A stretch of DNA of 64,000 nucleotides. Origin: Bog-473 sp963754445. GTDB lineage: Bacteria > Actinomycetota > Acidimicrobiia > Acidimicrobiales > RAAP-2. The stretch covers positions 1-64,000 of the forward strand of contig CAVWFT010000001.1 of NCBI GenBank assembly GCA_963754445.1, read 5' to 3'. Under the pieces are notes generated by a model that worked only from the letters and a program-made list of their open reading frames with translations, searched no databases and was not told the DNA's origin. Positions 43,233 to 53,269 of the stretch are shown here, piece after piece. The translations under genes were made by a program, and so were the position numbers. The stretch's first letter is position 1, and each line of letters starts with the position of its first letter.

Positions 43233-44336
43233 ATGGGACTCTCTTCGTGGGACGACTACCCGGTGCACCAGGCGGCCGAGTTCATCCGCTACCCGGCGAC
43301 CAGCGATCGCAATTTCTACGACCGCTACTACTTCAACATGCACCCGAGCGACGACGATTGGTTCGCCATCTTCGGGTTCGGCCAGTACCCCAACCTCGGC
43401 GTGGTCGACGCGTTCATCGACGTCCGCCTGGGCGACAAGCAGCACATCGTGCGCTCGTCGGCGCCGCTCGGCGATCGGGGCACGATCGGGGTCGGACCCT
43501 TCCGCATCGAGGTGATCAAGCCCCTGCAGACGCTGCGCGTCATCGTCGAGCCGACCGAGGACCACGTCTCGATGGACGTGACCTGGGAGGGCCACATTCC
43601 CGCGGTCGAAGAGCCGCGCCAGTACCTGCGCTCCAAGGGCAAGGTCGTCTTCGACACCCAGCGCCTGGCCCAGACCGGGACCTGGTCGGGCACCCTGTCG
43701 GTCGGGGGCAACGACCTGGCCATCACCCCGGATCGGTGCTGGGGCACCCGTGACCGTTCCTGGGGCGTGCGTCCCGTCGGTGAGCCCGAGAGCGACGGCA
43801 TCCGCCAGGGCGAGATGGTGCTCGCCGGCATGTGGAACTACTTCCCCATGCAGTTCGACGACCACGCCATCATGTACATCTGCCACGAGCGCGACAACGG
43901 GGAGCGCCCGCTGGTGCAGTCCGAGCGCGTGTGGAGCGACCCCGATCGGCCCATCGACGACCTCGGGCCGTCCGAACACGAGCACCACCTGATCCCCGGG
44001 ACCCGGGTCATCGACCGCTCGGTGGTGCGCTTCCCCGAGGCGGGTATCGAGGTGGTCTGCCGCCCGGTGCTGCCCAACTTCGTGTCCATCGGGACCGGCT
44101 ACGGCATCGATGCCGACTGGCGCCACGGCATGTACCACGGGCCCGACACCGTGACCCAGGGACTCGTGCTCGACGTCGAGGAGATCAAGGGCCTGGCCCA
44201 GTACGGCATCGTCGACCATGTGGCGGAGTTCTCCTACGACGGCCACGTCGGGTACGGCCTCCTCGAGCACGGCTTCTTCGGCCCGTACGCGCGCTACGGC
44301 CTGCTCGACGGCGCCATGGGGGCACCCGAAGCCTGA
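43233..44336 (+). CDS. Conserved hypothetical protein (AttH/DUF7064-like)
   Basis: A 367-residue protein rich in beta strands, with no signal peptide and no membrane helix. The segment CWGTRDRSWGVRPVGEPE and the preceding GTWSG match the two-domain lipocalin-like group found in AttH/CrtC-related and DUF7064-type proteins, which are common in actinobacteria near steroid or lipid catabolism genes. A ligand-binding or hydratase role for hydrophobic molecules is plausible but unproven. ATG at 43233 follows GAGAGG by 15 nt. Between an FmdB gene and argS, with no clear functional tie. Confidence 0.65.
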   Translation: MGLSSWDDYPVHQAAEFIRYPATSDRNFYDRYYFNMHPSDDDWFAIFGFGQYPNLGVVDAFIDVRLGDKQHIVRSSAPLGDRGTIGVGPFRIEVIKPLQTLRVIVEPTEDHVSMDVTWEGHIPAVEEPRQYLRSKGKVVFDTQRLAQTGTWSGTLSVGGNDLAITPDRCWGTRDRSWGVRPVGEPESDGIRQGEMVLAGMWNYFPMQFDDHAIMYICHERDNGERPLVQSERVWSDPDRPIDDLGPSEHEHHLIPGTRVIDRSVVRFPEAGIEVVCRPVLPNFVSIGTGYGIDADWRHGMYHGPDTVTQGLVLDVEEIKGLAQYGIVDHVAEFSYDGHVGYGLLEHGFFGPYARYGLLDGAMGAPEA

Positions 44337-44402
44337 GCGGGCCCGCCGCGGTGCGGGAGAGGGCGGGCTCGGACACCGTCGCGGGTCATGCGACAATGAG
44401 GG

Positions 44403-46124
<1,722 letters not shown>

Positions 46125-46239
46125 CCGGGTCGGGGGCAGCACATATCCTCTCCCCGGCGTCGCCGAACGCGGCATCTGCGCCCGGAGCCCGTGCCGAGCG
46201 GGCGACGCCGTCACGAAGCAACGAGGAGTCGGAGCGACC

Positions 46240-47016
46240 ATGGATCTGAACGGCACGTCGGCAATCGTCACGGGTGGGTCCTCGGGCCTCGGGTACGCCA
46301 CCTCCAAGCTGCTGGCCGAGCGCGGCGTCCACGTCGTGGTGGCCGATCTCCAGGCCGACCTGGGCGAGCCGCTGGCCAAGGAGATCGGTGGGCTCTTCGT
46401 CCAGTGCGACGTGAGGAATCCCGAGCAGGTCATTGCCGCCGTCGACGCCGCGGTCGAGATGGCACCGCTCAAGTCTCTCGTCAACTGCGCCGGCGTCGGC
46501 TCGGCGAACCGGACGATCGGCCGGGACGGCGAGTACTCGTCGGCATTCGATCTCGATCTCTATCGCAGGGTGATCGAGATCAACCTCATCGGCACCTTCA
46601 ACTGCATCCGGCTGGCCGCCACGAAGATGAGCCTCAACGAGCCGGACGCCGACGGCGCCCGGGGGGCCATCGTGAACACGGCGTCGGTGGCGGCCGAGGA
46701 CGGCCAGATCGGGCAGGCCGCCTACTCGTCCTCCAAGGGCGGCGTGGTGGGCATGACGTTGCCCGTCGCCCGCGACCTGGCCGTGGTGGGCATCCGGGTG
46801 AACACGATCCTGCCCGGCCTCATCGACACCCCGATCTACGGGGAGGGCGAGGGCTCCGAGGCGTTCAAGAGCAAGCTGGCCCAAGACGTCCTCTTCCCGC
46901 GCCGGTTGGGCCGGGCCGACGAGTTCGCCACGTTGGCGCTGGAGCTGCTGTCGAACTCGTACATCAACGCCGAGTCCATCCGGATCGATGCGGGGATCCG
47001 CATGCAACCGAAGTGA
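46240..47016 (+). CDS. SDR-family 3-hydroxyacyl-CoA dehydrogenase-like
   Basis: A 258-residue short-chain dehydrogenase. Cofactor motif TGGSSGLG (11-18), NAG-type motif in VNCAGVG, and catalytic Ser149, Tyr162 and Lys166 (YSSSK). Asp36 after the second strand favours NAD over NADP. The insertion between NAG and Ser, and the sequence around GAIVNTASVAAEDGQIGQ, are like type II 3-hydroxyacyl-CoA dehydrogenases (HSD10). GGAG is 7 nt before the ATG. Its stop overlaps the start of an esterase by 4 nt, suggesting a shared pathway. Confidence 0.88.
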   Translation: MDLNGTSAIVTGGSSGLGYATSKLLAERGVHVVVADLQADLGEPLAKEIGGLFVQCDVRNPEQVIAAVDAAVEMAPLKSLVNCAGVGSANRTIGRDGEYSSAFDLDLYRRVIEINLIGTFNCIRLAATKMSLNEPDADGARGAIVNTASVAAEDGQIGQAAYSSSKGGVVGMTLPVARDLAVVGIRVNTILPGLIDTPIYGEGEGSEAFKSKLAQDVLFPRRLGRADEFATLALELLSNSYINAESIRIDAGIRMQPK

Positions 47017-47966
47017 TCGACCCCGAGCTCGCTCCGTTCGTCGAGGCCATTCCCGCCCTCGGGCTCGACGACCCGGTGGCGGCGCGGGAGGGCTTTGCCG
47101 CCATGCTGGCCGGACTGAACCTCGAGATCCCACCCGAGCTCGGCCTCATCGTGGAGGATCGCACCGTGGCGGGTTTCGAGGGTGATGCCGACGTGCCCGT
47201 GCGCATCTACCGGCCGCCGGTCGCCCAGTCGGGTGCCGCCGTGCCGGGTGTCGTGATGATCCACGGCGGCGGCTTCGTCATCGGCTCCATCGAGACGGAG
47301 AACCTGGGCGCGGCGATGTTGGCCCACGACGTGGGCGCCGTCGTGGTGTCGGTCGACTACCGGTTGGCGCCCGAGCACGCGTATCCGGCGGCCGTCCACG
47401 ATTGCTACGCCGCCCTCACGTTCGTGCATGCCGACGCGGCCGGCCTCGGCGTCGACCCCGAACGCATCGCCCTGGTCGGGACGAGTGCCGGGGGCGGGCT
47501 GGCCGCCGCGACCGCTCTCCTGGCCCGGGACCGCGGCGGGCCGGCGGTGTGCTTCCAGATGCTGCACATCCCCGAGCTCGACGACCGGCTCGAGACGCCG
47601 TCGATGCGGAAGTTCGTGGACTCGCCCATGTGGAACCGGCCCCTGGCCGTCAAGAGCTGGGAGTACTACCTCGGGGACCTGAACGGTACCGACGACGTTC
47701 CCTCGTACGCGGCTCCCTCCCGGGCCACCGACCTGGCCGGCCTGCCGCCGGCGTACGTGTCGACGGCGGAGAACGATCCGCTGCGCGACGAGGGCATCCT
47801 CTACGCCGTGCGGATGTTGCAGGCGGGCGTGTCGGTGGAGTTGCACCAGTTCCCGGGCACGTTCCACGGATCGGCCATGGTGGTCTCGGCCGCGGTCTCG
47901 AAGCGGGCTCGGGACGAGGCGAGTGCCGTCCTGCGGCGCGCCCTGGGCACCGACGCCGACACCTGA
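47013..47966 (+). CDS. HSL-family alpha/beta hydrolase (esterase)
   Basis: A 317-residue serine esterase of the hormone-sensitive-lipase family. Oxyanion motif HGGGF at 84-88, nucleophile Ser159 in GTSAGGG, with an Asp in ENDPLRDEG and His in FPGTFHGS completing the triad. It hydrolyses short or medium acyl esters. GTG overlaps the SDR stop. No signal peptide. Confidence 0.9.
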   Translation: MIDPELAPFVEAIPALGLDDPVAAREGFAAMLAGLNLEIPPELGLIVEDRTVAGFEGDADVPVRIYRPPVAQSGAAVPGVVMIHGGGFVIGSIETENLGAAMLAHDVGAVVVSVDYRLAPEHAYPAAVHDCYAALTFVHADAAGLGVDPERIALVGTSAGGGLAAATALLARDRGGPAVCFQMLHIPELDDRLETPSMRKFVDSPMWNRPLAVKSWEYYLGDLNGTDDVPSYAAPSRATDLAGLPPAYVSTAENDPLRDEGILYAVRMLQAGVSVELHQFPGTFHGSAMVVSAAVSKRARDEASAVLRRALGTDADT

Positions 47967-48008
47967 CTGGCGCTATCCCCGGCGGTCCGATGACGCCGAC
48001 CGTCGTCC

Positions 48009-49199
48009 CTAGCCGGCGAGGATGGCGACGGCGACCACGATGGCCAGCGGCGCGCTGAGCACCCCCAACAGAGTGGCCCGGCGCAGGGAGGGGCTGGCGC
48101 CCACCCGCCGGGCCGAGCGCCACCAGAGCACCCAGGCGAGCGAACCCGAGACGAACAGGTTCGGTCCCACGTTGAGCCCGACCAGCAACTCGTAGGGGTG
48201 CGGTGGTGTGCGGGCGGCGAGGAGTGACGCGGCCGGAAGGTTGTTCACCAGCACGCTGAGGACCGCCGCGAGCCCGGCCGTCTCCCAGGCGTCGAGGTGT
48301 GTGAGCAGGGTCGTCGGTCCCGACCAGGAGCGCCCGAGCGCACCGAGGGCAACGGCCAGGCCGAAGAGCCCCACGAGGACGGGGAGGCCGAGGACGGCCG
48401 TCGCCCCGGCCACCGACGCCCGGCGCTGGACGACCCGGATCGTCACCGCCCCGAGGCCGACGGCGGCGACGGGCAGGGCGGGCGACGGGAGGGCCAGGAC
48501 GAGGACGGTGACCGTGGCGACGGCCCACAGCCCGACGCCCAGGAGCGGCCGGGCGGCGGGCTCGGTCACGGGCGCCGTCGTTCGGAGGGCGTCACGGTGC
48601 AGCGCGGCGACGACGACGGCGGTCACGAAGGCGGCGGCCAGACCGGCAGCCGCCATGTGATCGAAGAACTGGCGGCCGGACAGGTGGAGGTGACCGAGCA
48701 CGATCACGTTGGTCAGGTTGGAGCCGGGGAGCAGGAGGGAACCGGCGTTGGCCAAGAGGATCGCCGCGTAGAGCAGCGGTGCCTCACCTCCACCCCGGCG
48801 GCGCGCCGCAAAGACGAGGACCGGGGTCAGGAAGGTCACGGACGTGTCGAGGTTCAACACGGTGGTGACGGCGACGACCAGGACCGCCGTCCCGGCGTAG
48901 AGGGCAATGCCGTTCGGCGCGAGCCGGGCCAGGGAGTGACCGCCCCACTCGAAGAGCCCGTCCTCGTGGGCCACCAGGCCGACGAGTAACAGGCCGGCCA
49001 CCAGGACGAAAGCCGGCCACACCTGGCTGGCCGCCGATTGGGCGCCGGGGGGGGTTGCGACGGCAGCGGCGACGCCGGCGCTCAGGCCAACAGCGGCGAG
49101 GACCAACACCAGCGGCGATGTCCGGCTGCCCTCGCTCTCGCGCTCAGGCACGCCGGAGCCCGGGACGCCGTCCCGTGCGGCCGGACGGTGTCGGCCCAT
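48009..49199 (-). CDS. SLC13/ArsB-type anion permease
   Basis: A 396-residue membrane protein with about ten helices of the ion-transporter (ArsB/NhaD/SLC13) superfamily. Characteristic stretches are ILLANAGSLLLPGSNLTNVIVLG in the first half and VLVNNLPAASLLAA in the second, the paired hairpin loops of the transport site. The substrate could be arsenite, a dicarboxylate or sulfate; no ars gene is nearby. ATG 49199 was chosen for the GGTGGGA upstream; GTG 49151 is the shorter choice. Divergent from the PPOX-class gene, 58 bp apart. Confidence 0.82.
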   Translation of the reverse strand: MGRHRPAARDGVPGSGVPERESEGSRTSPLVLVLAAVGLSAGVAAAVATPPGAQSAASQVWPAFVLVAGLLLVGLVAHEDGLFEWGGHSLARLAPNGIALYAGTAVLVVAVTTVLNLDTSVTFLTPVLVFAARRRGGGEAPLLYAAILLANAGSLLLPGSNLTNVIVLGHLHLSGRQFFDHMAAAGLAAAFVTAVVVAALHRDALRTTAPVTEPAARPLLGVGLWAVATVTVLVLALPSPALPVAAVGLGAVTIRVVQRRASVAGATAVLGLPVLVGLFGLAVALGALGRSWSGPTTLLTHLDAWETAGLAAVLSVLVNNLPAASLLAARTPPHPYELLVGLNVGPNLFVSGSLAWVLWWRSARRVGASPSLRRATLLGVLSAPLAIVVAVAILAG

Positions 49200-49257
49200 A
49201 CGATCCCACCAGCATCGAAGCATCATTGTCGACCGCACACGAACGAAGGAGAGCAGC

Positions 49258-49656
49258 ATGGCGGATGTCCTGTCCGAGAAGGCACGTGCGCTGATCGCGC
49301 GTCCGGTCCTGGCCTCGTTGGCCACCCTCAACAGCGACGGTTCCCCCCAGATCACCCCGCTGTGGGTCGATCGGGACGGCGACGACGTCCTCTTCAACAC
49401 GGCCGAGGGACGCAAGAAGGCGCGCAACATGGAGAAGGACGCCCGGGTGGCGGTCACGGTGATCGATCCGGACGACCAGTACAACGTGGTCGCCTTCCGG
49501 GGCACGGTCGTCGACGTCACGACCGACGGCGCCGACGACCACATCGACGCCCTGGCCAAGAAGTATCTCGGCGTGGACGAGTACCCGATGCGCCGAGAGG
49601 GTGAGGTGCGGATCACGGTGCGCGTGCGCACCGACCACATCGCCATGCAGGGTTGA
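49258..49656 (+). CDS. PPOX-class F420/FMN-dependent oxidoreductase (Rv1155-like)
   Basis: A 132-residue split-barrel flavoprotein. The pattern ALIARPVLASLATLNSDGSPQITPLWVDRDGD (shown in part: VLASLATLNSDG and ITPLWVD) and the basic RKKARNMEKDARVAV segment, which contacts the cofactor phosphate, are those of the FDOR-B group using F420 or FMN. These enzymes reduce quinones, biliverdin or related compounds. ATG with GAAGGAGAG upstream. Together with the FrhB-like protein it hints that the cell makes F420. Confidence 0.87.
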   Translation: MADVLSEKARALIARPVLASLATLNSDGSPQITPLWVDRDGDDVLFNTAEGRKKARNMEKDARVAVTVIDPDDQYNVVAFRGTVVDVTTDGADDHIDALAKKYLGVDEYPMRREGEVRITVRVRTDHIAMQG

Positions 49657-49680
49657 CGACCCGCTCGGTCGAGGCCGGTT

Positions 49681-49880
49681 ATGGCCGAGTGGATCGACTT
49701 CCTCGCCGGTCCGACCCTCGGGACGACGAACACCGGCATCGCCATCTTCGAGGCGCCGGACGAGACGGCGGCACGCGCCATCACGGCAGCCGACCCCGGC
49801 CATCGCCGGGGGCTCCGCCACCGGCGAGCGGCGCGAGCTCCGGGCGTCGCTCCTGCGCGGGGGGCCCGAGGCCCGAGCGC
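49681..49880 (+). pseudogene. Decayed YciI-like protein gene
   Basis: The frame from ATG 49681 reads MAEWI, then jumps straight to DFLAGPTLGTTNTGIAIFEAPDE and ARAITAADP, a YciI-like C-terminal half; about 35 residues that normally lie between these parts are missing. At about 49799 the matching frame shifts by one base: IAGGSATGERRELRASLLRGG, the normal end of such proteins, is in the next frame. So there is one internal deletion and one frameshift. The family members are about 95 residues. Right end is approximate. Confidence 0.65.
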
Positions 49881-49973
49881 GGCGCCGGTGGGCGCACTGG
49901 CGGCGGGTACCATCGGCCCCGCAGACGGCGGGTTCGGCTGGCCACGCCCGAGAACGAAGGAAGTGCAACGGGG

Positions 49974-50366
49974 ATGGCGAAGAGCACGGAGAAGACTCCT
50001 TCTCAGCTGATCGACGAGCGGATCAAGGAGCTCGACGATTGGCGGGGCCCGGTGCTGGCCCGTGTCCGTGCGCTGATCAAGGAAGCGGATCCCGAGGTCG
50101 TCGAGGAGTGGAAGTGGCGCGGCGTTCCCACCTGGTACCACGACGGGAAGATGCTCTGCACGGGAGAGTCCTACAAGGACGCCGTGAAGATGACCTTCGC
50201 CAAGGGGGCGGCGCTCAAGGACCCGTCGGGTCTCTTCAACTCCAGTCTCGACGGCAACGTCCGCCGGGCCATCGACATCCACGAGGGTGAGAAGATCAAC
50301 GAGAAGGCCTTGAAGGCACTGATCGGCGAAGCGATCAAGGCGAACGAGGTCAAGGCCAAGCGCTGA
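49974..50366 (+). CDS. DUF1801 family protein
   Basis: A 130-residue protein of the DUF1801 (YdhG-like) fold. Pattern: RIKELDDWRGPVLARVRALIK, then VVEEWKWRGVPTWYHDGKMLC and a C-terminal DIHEGEKINEKALKALIGEA. Members are small, intracellular and of unknown biochemical function; some are linked to stress or iron-related phenotypes. GAAGGAAG lies about 10 nt before the ATG, which makes the start firm although the decayed YciI frame runs over it. Confidence 0.85.
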   Translation: MAKSTEKTPSQLIDERIKELDDWRGPVLARVRALIKEADPEVVEEWKWRGVPTWYHDGKMLCTGESYKDAVKMTFAKGAALKDPSGLFNSSLDGNVRRAIDIHEGEKINEKALKALIGEAIKANEVKAKR

Positions 50367-50418
50367 GGGTCCCGTCGCGTGCGAGTGAACCGCGGCACCG
50401 GCGGGCGACCGGGGTGCC

Positions 50419-51183
50419 TCAGCCGGCCCGGTAACAGGTCATCGAGAGCGATCCGTAGGCATACCCGTCGACGAGCACCGACGGGGAAACGCCGGCCTCC
50501 GCAGCCAGGGCGGCGAAGTAGACCAGCGGGACGAAGTGATCCGGAGTGGGAACGGCGAGCCGGTAGTCGGGATGCTCGGCCAACTTGAGGACGTCGCCCG
50601 GAGCGTCGACCACGAGCGTCTTCGCCGCCTCGTCGAAGCGCTCGGCCCAGTCGAAGCCGCCGTCGGGCCGGGCGCCGTCCATCAACCCGAGGTTGTGCAC
50701 GACATTGCCGCTGGCCAGGACGAGAACGCCCTCGGCCCGCAAGGCGGCCAGACGTCTCCCGATGTCGAAGTGGTACTCGAGCGGTTGGAGGCCGTTGAGG
50801 GCGAGCTGGACCACCGGCACGTCGGCCTCGGGGTACATGTGGGTGAGGACGGACCACGTCCCGTGGTCGATCCCCCAGCTGTCCTGGTCCAGTCCGACCC
50901 AGCGCGGTTCCTCCACCGCGGCAACGGCCGCCGCCACCTGCGGTGAGCCCGGACACGGGTACTCGACCGCGAAGAGCTCGTCCGGAAAGCCGAAGAAGTC
51001 GTGGATGGTGCGGGGACGCTCCATCGCCGTGACCGCGGTGGCGTTGGTGTACCAGTGGGCGGAGACGGCCACGATGGCCCGGGGAGGGGGCAACGACGCC
51101 GCCAACGCCCGCCACGCCTCGGTGTAGCGATTGCGCTCGAGCGCGTTCATCGGGCTGCCATGACCAACGAAGACGAACGGCAT
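50419..51183 (-). CDS. LigB-type ring-opening dioxygenase (DODA/YgiD-like)
   Basis: A 254-residue class III extradiol dioxygenase of the DODA group. The family motif FVFVGHGSPMNAL begins the protein, SAHWYT supplies another ligand region, and ASGNVVHNLG contains the conserved His. In bacteria YgiD relatives open catechol rings such as DOPA. The ATG at 51183 begins the motif; a GTG at 51198 is an alternative. Downstream of a depolymerase-type esterase on the same strand, 47 bp apart. Confidence 0.88.
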   Translation of the reverse strand: MPFVFVGHGSPMNALERNRYTEAWRALAASLPPPRAIVAVSAHWYTNATAVTAMERPRTIHDFFGFPDELFAVEYPCPGSPQVAAAVAAVEEPRWVGLDQDSWGIDHGTWSVLTHMYPEADVPVVQLALNGLQPLEYHFDIGRRLAALRAEGVLVLASGNVVHNLGLMDGARPDGGFDWAERFDEAAKTLVVDAPGDVLKLAEHPDYRLAVPTPDHFVPLVYFAALAAEAGVSPSVLVDGYAYGSLSMTCYRAG

Positions 51184-51229
51184 CGAGGTCTCGCTCACCG
51201 CAGCCCACCGTAGCGAGGCGGGGACGCGC

Positions 51230-52168
51230 TCATGCGCTGATGAAGTCGAGAATGACCCCGGTGGTGTCGAGCTGTCGTGCCACGGGCCCGACGATCCGCT
51301 CGGGGAGGAAGGGCGCGCCACCGGGCCAGGCGTGTCCGCCTCCGACGACCCGATACAGGACAGGGGGTGACGCCGTCCCGCCCGGCCAGCTCAGCCGTTC
51401 GACGCGGAGATCGTCCGCCGGGTCGGCCACCCCGTCGACGCGCGGGCGCGGGTGGGTCGGCAGGAACGTCCAGTCTGCGGCCACGTCCTCGATCGGCGCG
51501 GCCGAACCTCGACCGGAGACATCCGATCGCCGTTGGACCAGGTGGCCGAAAGGTCCGATGGGGCCGCCCCCATAGGGAACGAGCGGGTCGGCCGTACCGT
51601 GAAAGGCCAGGAAGCGTGCGGGCTGTCGGGGCACGGGCGAGGCACGTCGGGACGGCACGGCCGCGCTGGCCGCCACCAGCACCACGCCGGCCAGCTCCAC
51701 CAGCGCGTGCCGGGCCAGATGCTCGGCCATGATGCCGCCGTTGGACATGCCGACGGCGAAGACCCGCCGTCCGTCGCTGAGTCCCTTCCGACGGGCGTGC
51801 TCGACCAGCGCCTGGATGAACGCGACGTCGTCGACGTTCTCGCGTGAGCGCAGGCGGGGGGCGGCTCGGTTGTCGTTCCAGACGTGGCCGATGCCGTCGG
51901 GGAAGATGGCGGCACAGCCGGCTGCCGGTCCACGGGTGTGCAGTTGGGTCAAGGCGGCCATGCCCAGACCGGTCCCGCCCGCCCCGTGCAGGACCACGAG
52001 CAAGGTGGCTCCGGTGCCGCCGGCGGGGACCGCGGTGAAGGTCCGCTCCACTCCGTTGATCTCCAAGGCCTCTGTCGGGAGATCGGGGAGCCGAAGACCC
52101 GCGCGGGCCTGCATCCGCGCCCGCATCGCCGAGCGCACGTGTCTCCGACGCCCCGGGTTGTCGGCCAT
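51230..52168 (-). CDS. PHB-depolymerase/LpqC-type esterase
   Basis: A 312-residue alpha/beta hydrolase of esterase family 1 (polyhydroxybutyrate depolymerase/feruloyl esterase-like). LLVVLHGAGGTG holds the oxyanion hole, GMSNGG the nucleophile Ser142, HGTADPLVPY the acid, and GGGHAWPG the catalytic His. No clear signal peptide, only a basic N-terminus, so it may be intracellular, unlike LpqC. ATG start. Divergence from other genes is simple: the desaturase lies 84 bp upstream on the same strand. Confidence 0.87.
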   Translation of the reverse strand: MADNPGRRRHVRSAMRARMQARAGLRLPDLPTEALEINGVERTFTAVPAGGTGATLLVVLHGAGGTGLGMAALTQLHTRGPAAGCAAIFPDGIGHVWNDNRAAPRLRSRENVDDVAFIQALVEHARRKGLSDGRRVFAVGMSNGGIMAEHLARHALVELAGVVLVAASAAVPSRRASPVPRQPARFLAFHGTADPLVPYGGGPIGPFGHLVQRRSDVSGRGSAAPIEDVAADWTFLPTHPRPRVDGVADPADDLRVERLSWPGGTASPPVLYRVVGGGHAWPGGAPFLPERIVGPVARQLDTTGVILDFISA

Positions 52169-52252
52169 GACCAGGGAGGATTACTGTCCGCAACCCCTGT
52201 GGTCAAGAGTATTCACAGGAGTACACCAGTTTCGGCCCGCTCCTGATGGCGC

Positions 52253-53233
52253 TCACGCGTGAGCGGTGCGCACCTCGGTGCTCGCGTCCGCGCTCGAGAG
52301 CGCCTTCCAGAGGGCCCGGTAGCTCGGGTAGGTGATGGCATCGGTGATGTAGCCCGCCCGCTCGAGTTCGGCGTGGTAGGCGGGCAGATTCCGCCAGGGG
52401 ACGCCCATGTCGACGTGATGGGCCAGATGCCAGCCCGTGTTGTAGGGCACGATCCAGAAACGGGCCCAGAGCGATTGGCGCACGTTGTGGGTCGTGGCCC
52501 GGCGGTCGGCGCTGCGCTCCATGCCACCGTGCTCGGCGATGGAGCGCAGGCGGTTGATGACCCGCCACTCCGTCATCCAGGGGAGGAACCACAGCAGGGG
52601 GTAGATCCACCACCGTCCGGTGGCGGCCCACAGGATGGCCCACAGGACCGCCTGCACGGCGAAGATCGAGAGGCCGATCGGCCGGAATGGCGCCCGCCGG
52701 GTGTTCTTGACCAGAGGCACGAAGTTCTTCCATCCGCTGATGCCCACGGCATCACGCAGCAACCTGCGGGCAAGGGCTCGTCGCGTGCACGGATAGGGGG
52801 CGTAGAAGGCGATGTCGGGCTCGTTGGGCCCGAACTCGTCCTTGTGATGGGCGAAGTGCACACGCCGGTACAGCTGTACCGGCGTGAACACCGGATACGC
52901 GATGACCCACTGGCCGATGACGTCGTTCCATCGCTTGTTGGTGAACAGCAGCTTGTGAGCAGCCTCGTGCATCAGGATGGCCAAACGGGCGTAGATGGGT
53001 CCCATCAACACGAATGCGACGAGGTAGCTCCACCACTGGTCGAACCAGACGGCACCACCGACGATGAGGGCCACCCAGAACCACACCGTGCCCACCGAGA
53101 TGGCGTTGCGCGCGTTGTCGATTCGCCGCAGATCCGCCCGCAGCGCCGGCACGGCCATCCCGTTGGCCAGGAGCCGCTCGCTCGGGAGGACGCCGGGGCG
53201 GTCGGCGGCGTCGGGCACCATTGTGCTGGCCAT
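52253..53233 (-). CDS. Membrane fatty acid desaturase
   Basis: A 326-residue di-iron membrane desaturase. Histidine boxes HEAAH (89-93), HFAHH (126-130) and HLAHH (269-273) give the usual eight ligands, with EHGG near 234 as in related enzymes. Four or so hydrophobic helices. It would place double bonds in acyl chains or modify carotenoid-like or sterol lipids. ATG 53233 was chosen because a strong promoter predicts a leaderless mRNA starting there. Divergent from a PaaX-like regulator with 27 bp between. Confidence 0.9.
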   Translation of the reverse strand: MASTMVPDAADRPGVLPSERLLANGMAVPALRADLRRIDNARNAISVGTVWFWVALIVGGAVWFDQWWSYLVAFVLMGPIYARLAILMHEAAHKLLFTNKRWNDVIGQWVIAYPVFTPVQLYRRVHFAHHKDEFGPNEPDIAFYAPYPCTRRALARRLLRDAVGISGWKNFVPLVKNTRRAPFRPIGLSIFAVQAVLWAILWAATGRWWIYPLLWFLPWMTEWRVINRLRSIAEHGGMERSADRRATTHNVRQSLWARFWIVPYNTGWHLAHHVDMGVPWRNLPAYHAELERAGYITDAITYPSYRALWKALSSADASTEVRTAHA

Positions 53234-53240
53234 GGTCCCC

Positions 53241-53269
53241 ATATTACTGTTTTGGGTCAAGTGGTACAA
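53241..53269 (-). promoter_or_regulatory. Promoter of the desaturase gene
   Basis: Minus-strand -35 TTGTAC (53269-53264), a 17-bp spacer, and -10 TAATAT (53246-53241). The -10 ends 7 nt before the ATG at 53233, so the mRNA is probably leaderless. The -10 and -35 overlap the start of the divergent PaaX-like gene; TACTGT (plus, 53245-53250) could be its -10. Flanking TATTAC/GTAATA arms (53243-53248, 53274-53279) may be part of an operator. Confidence 0.65.
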
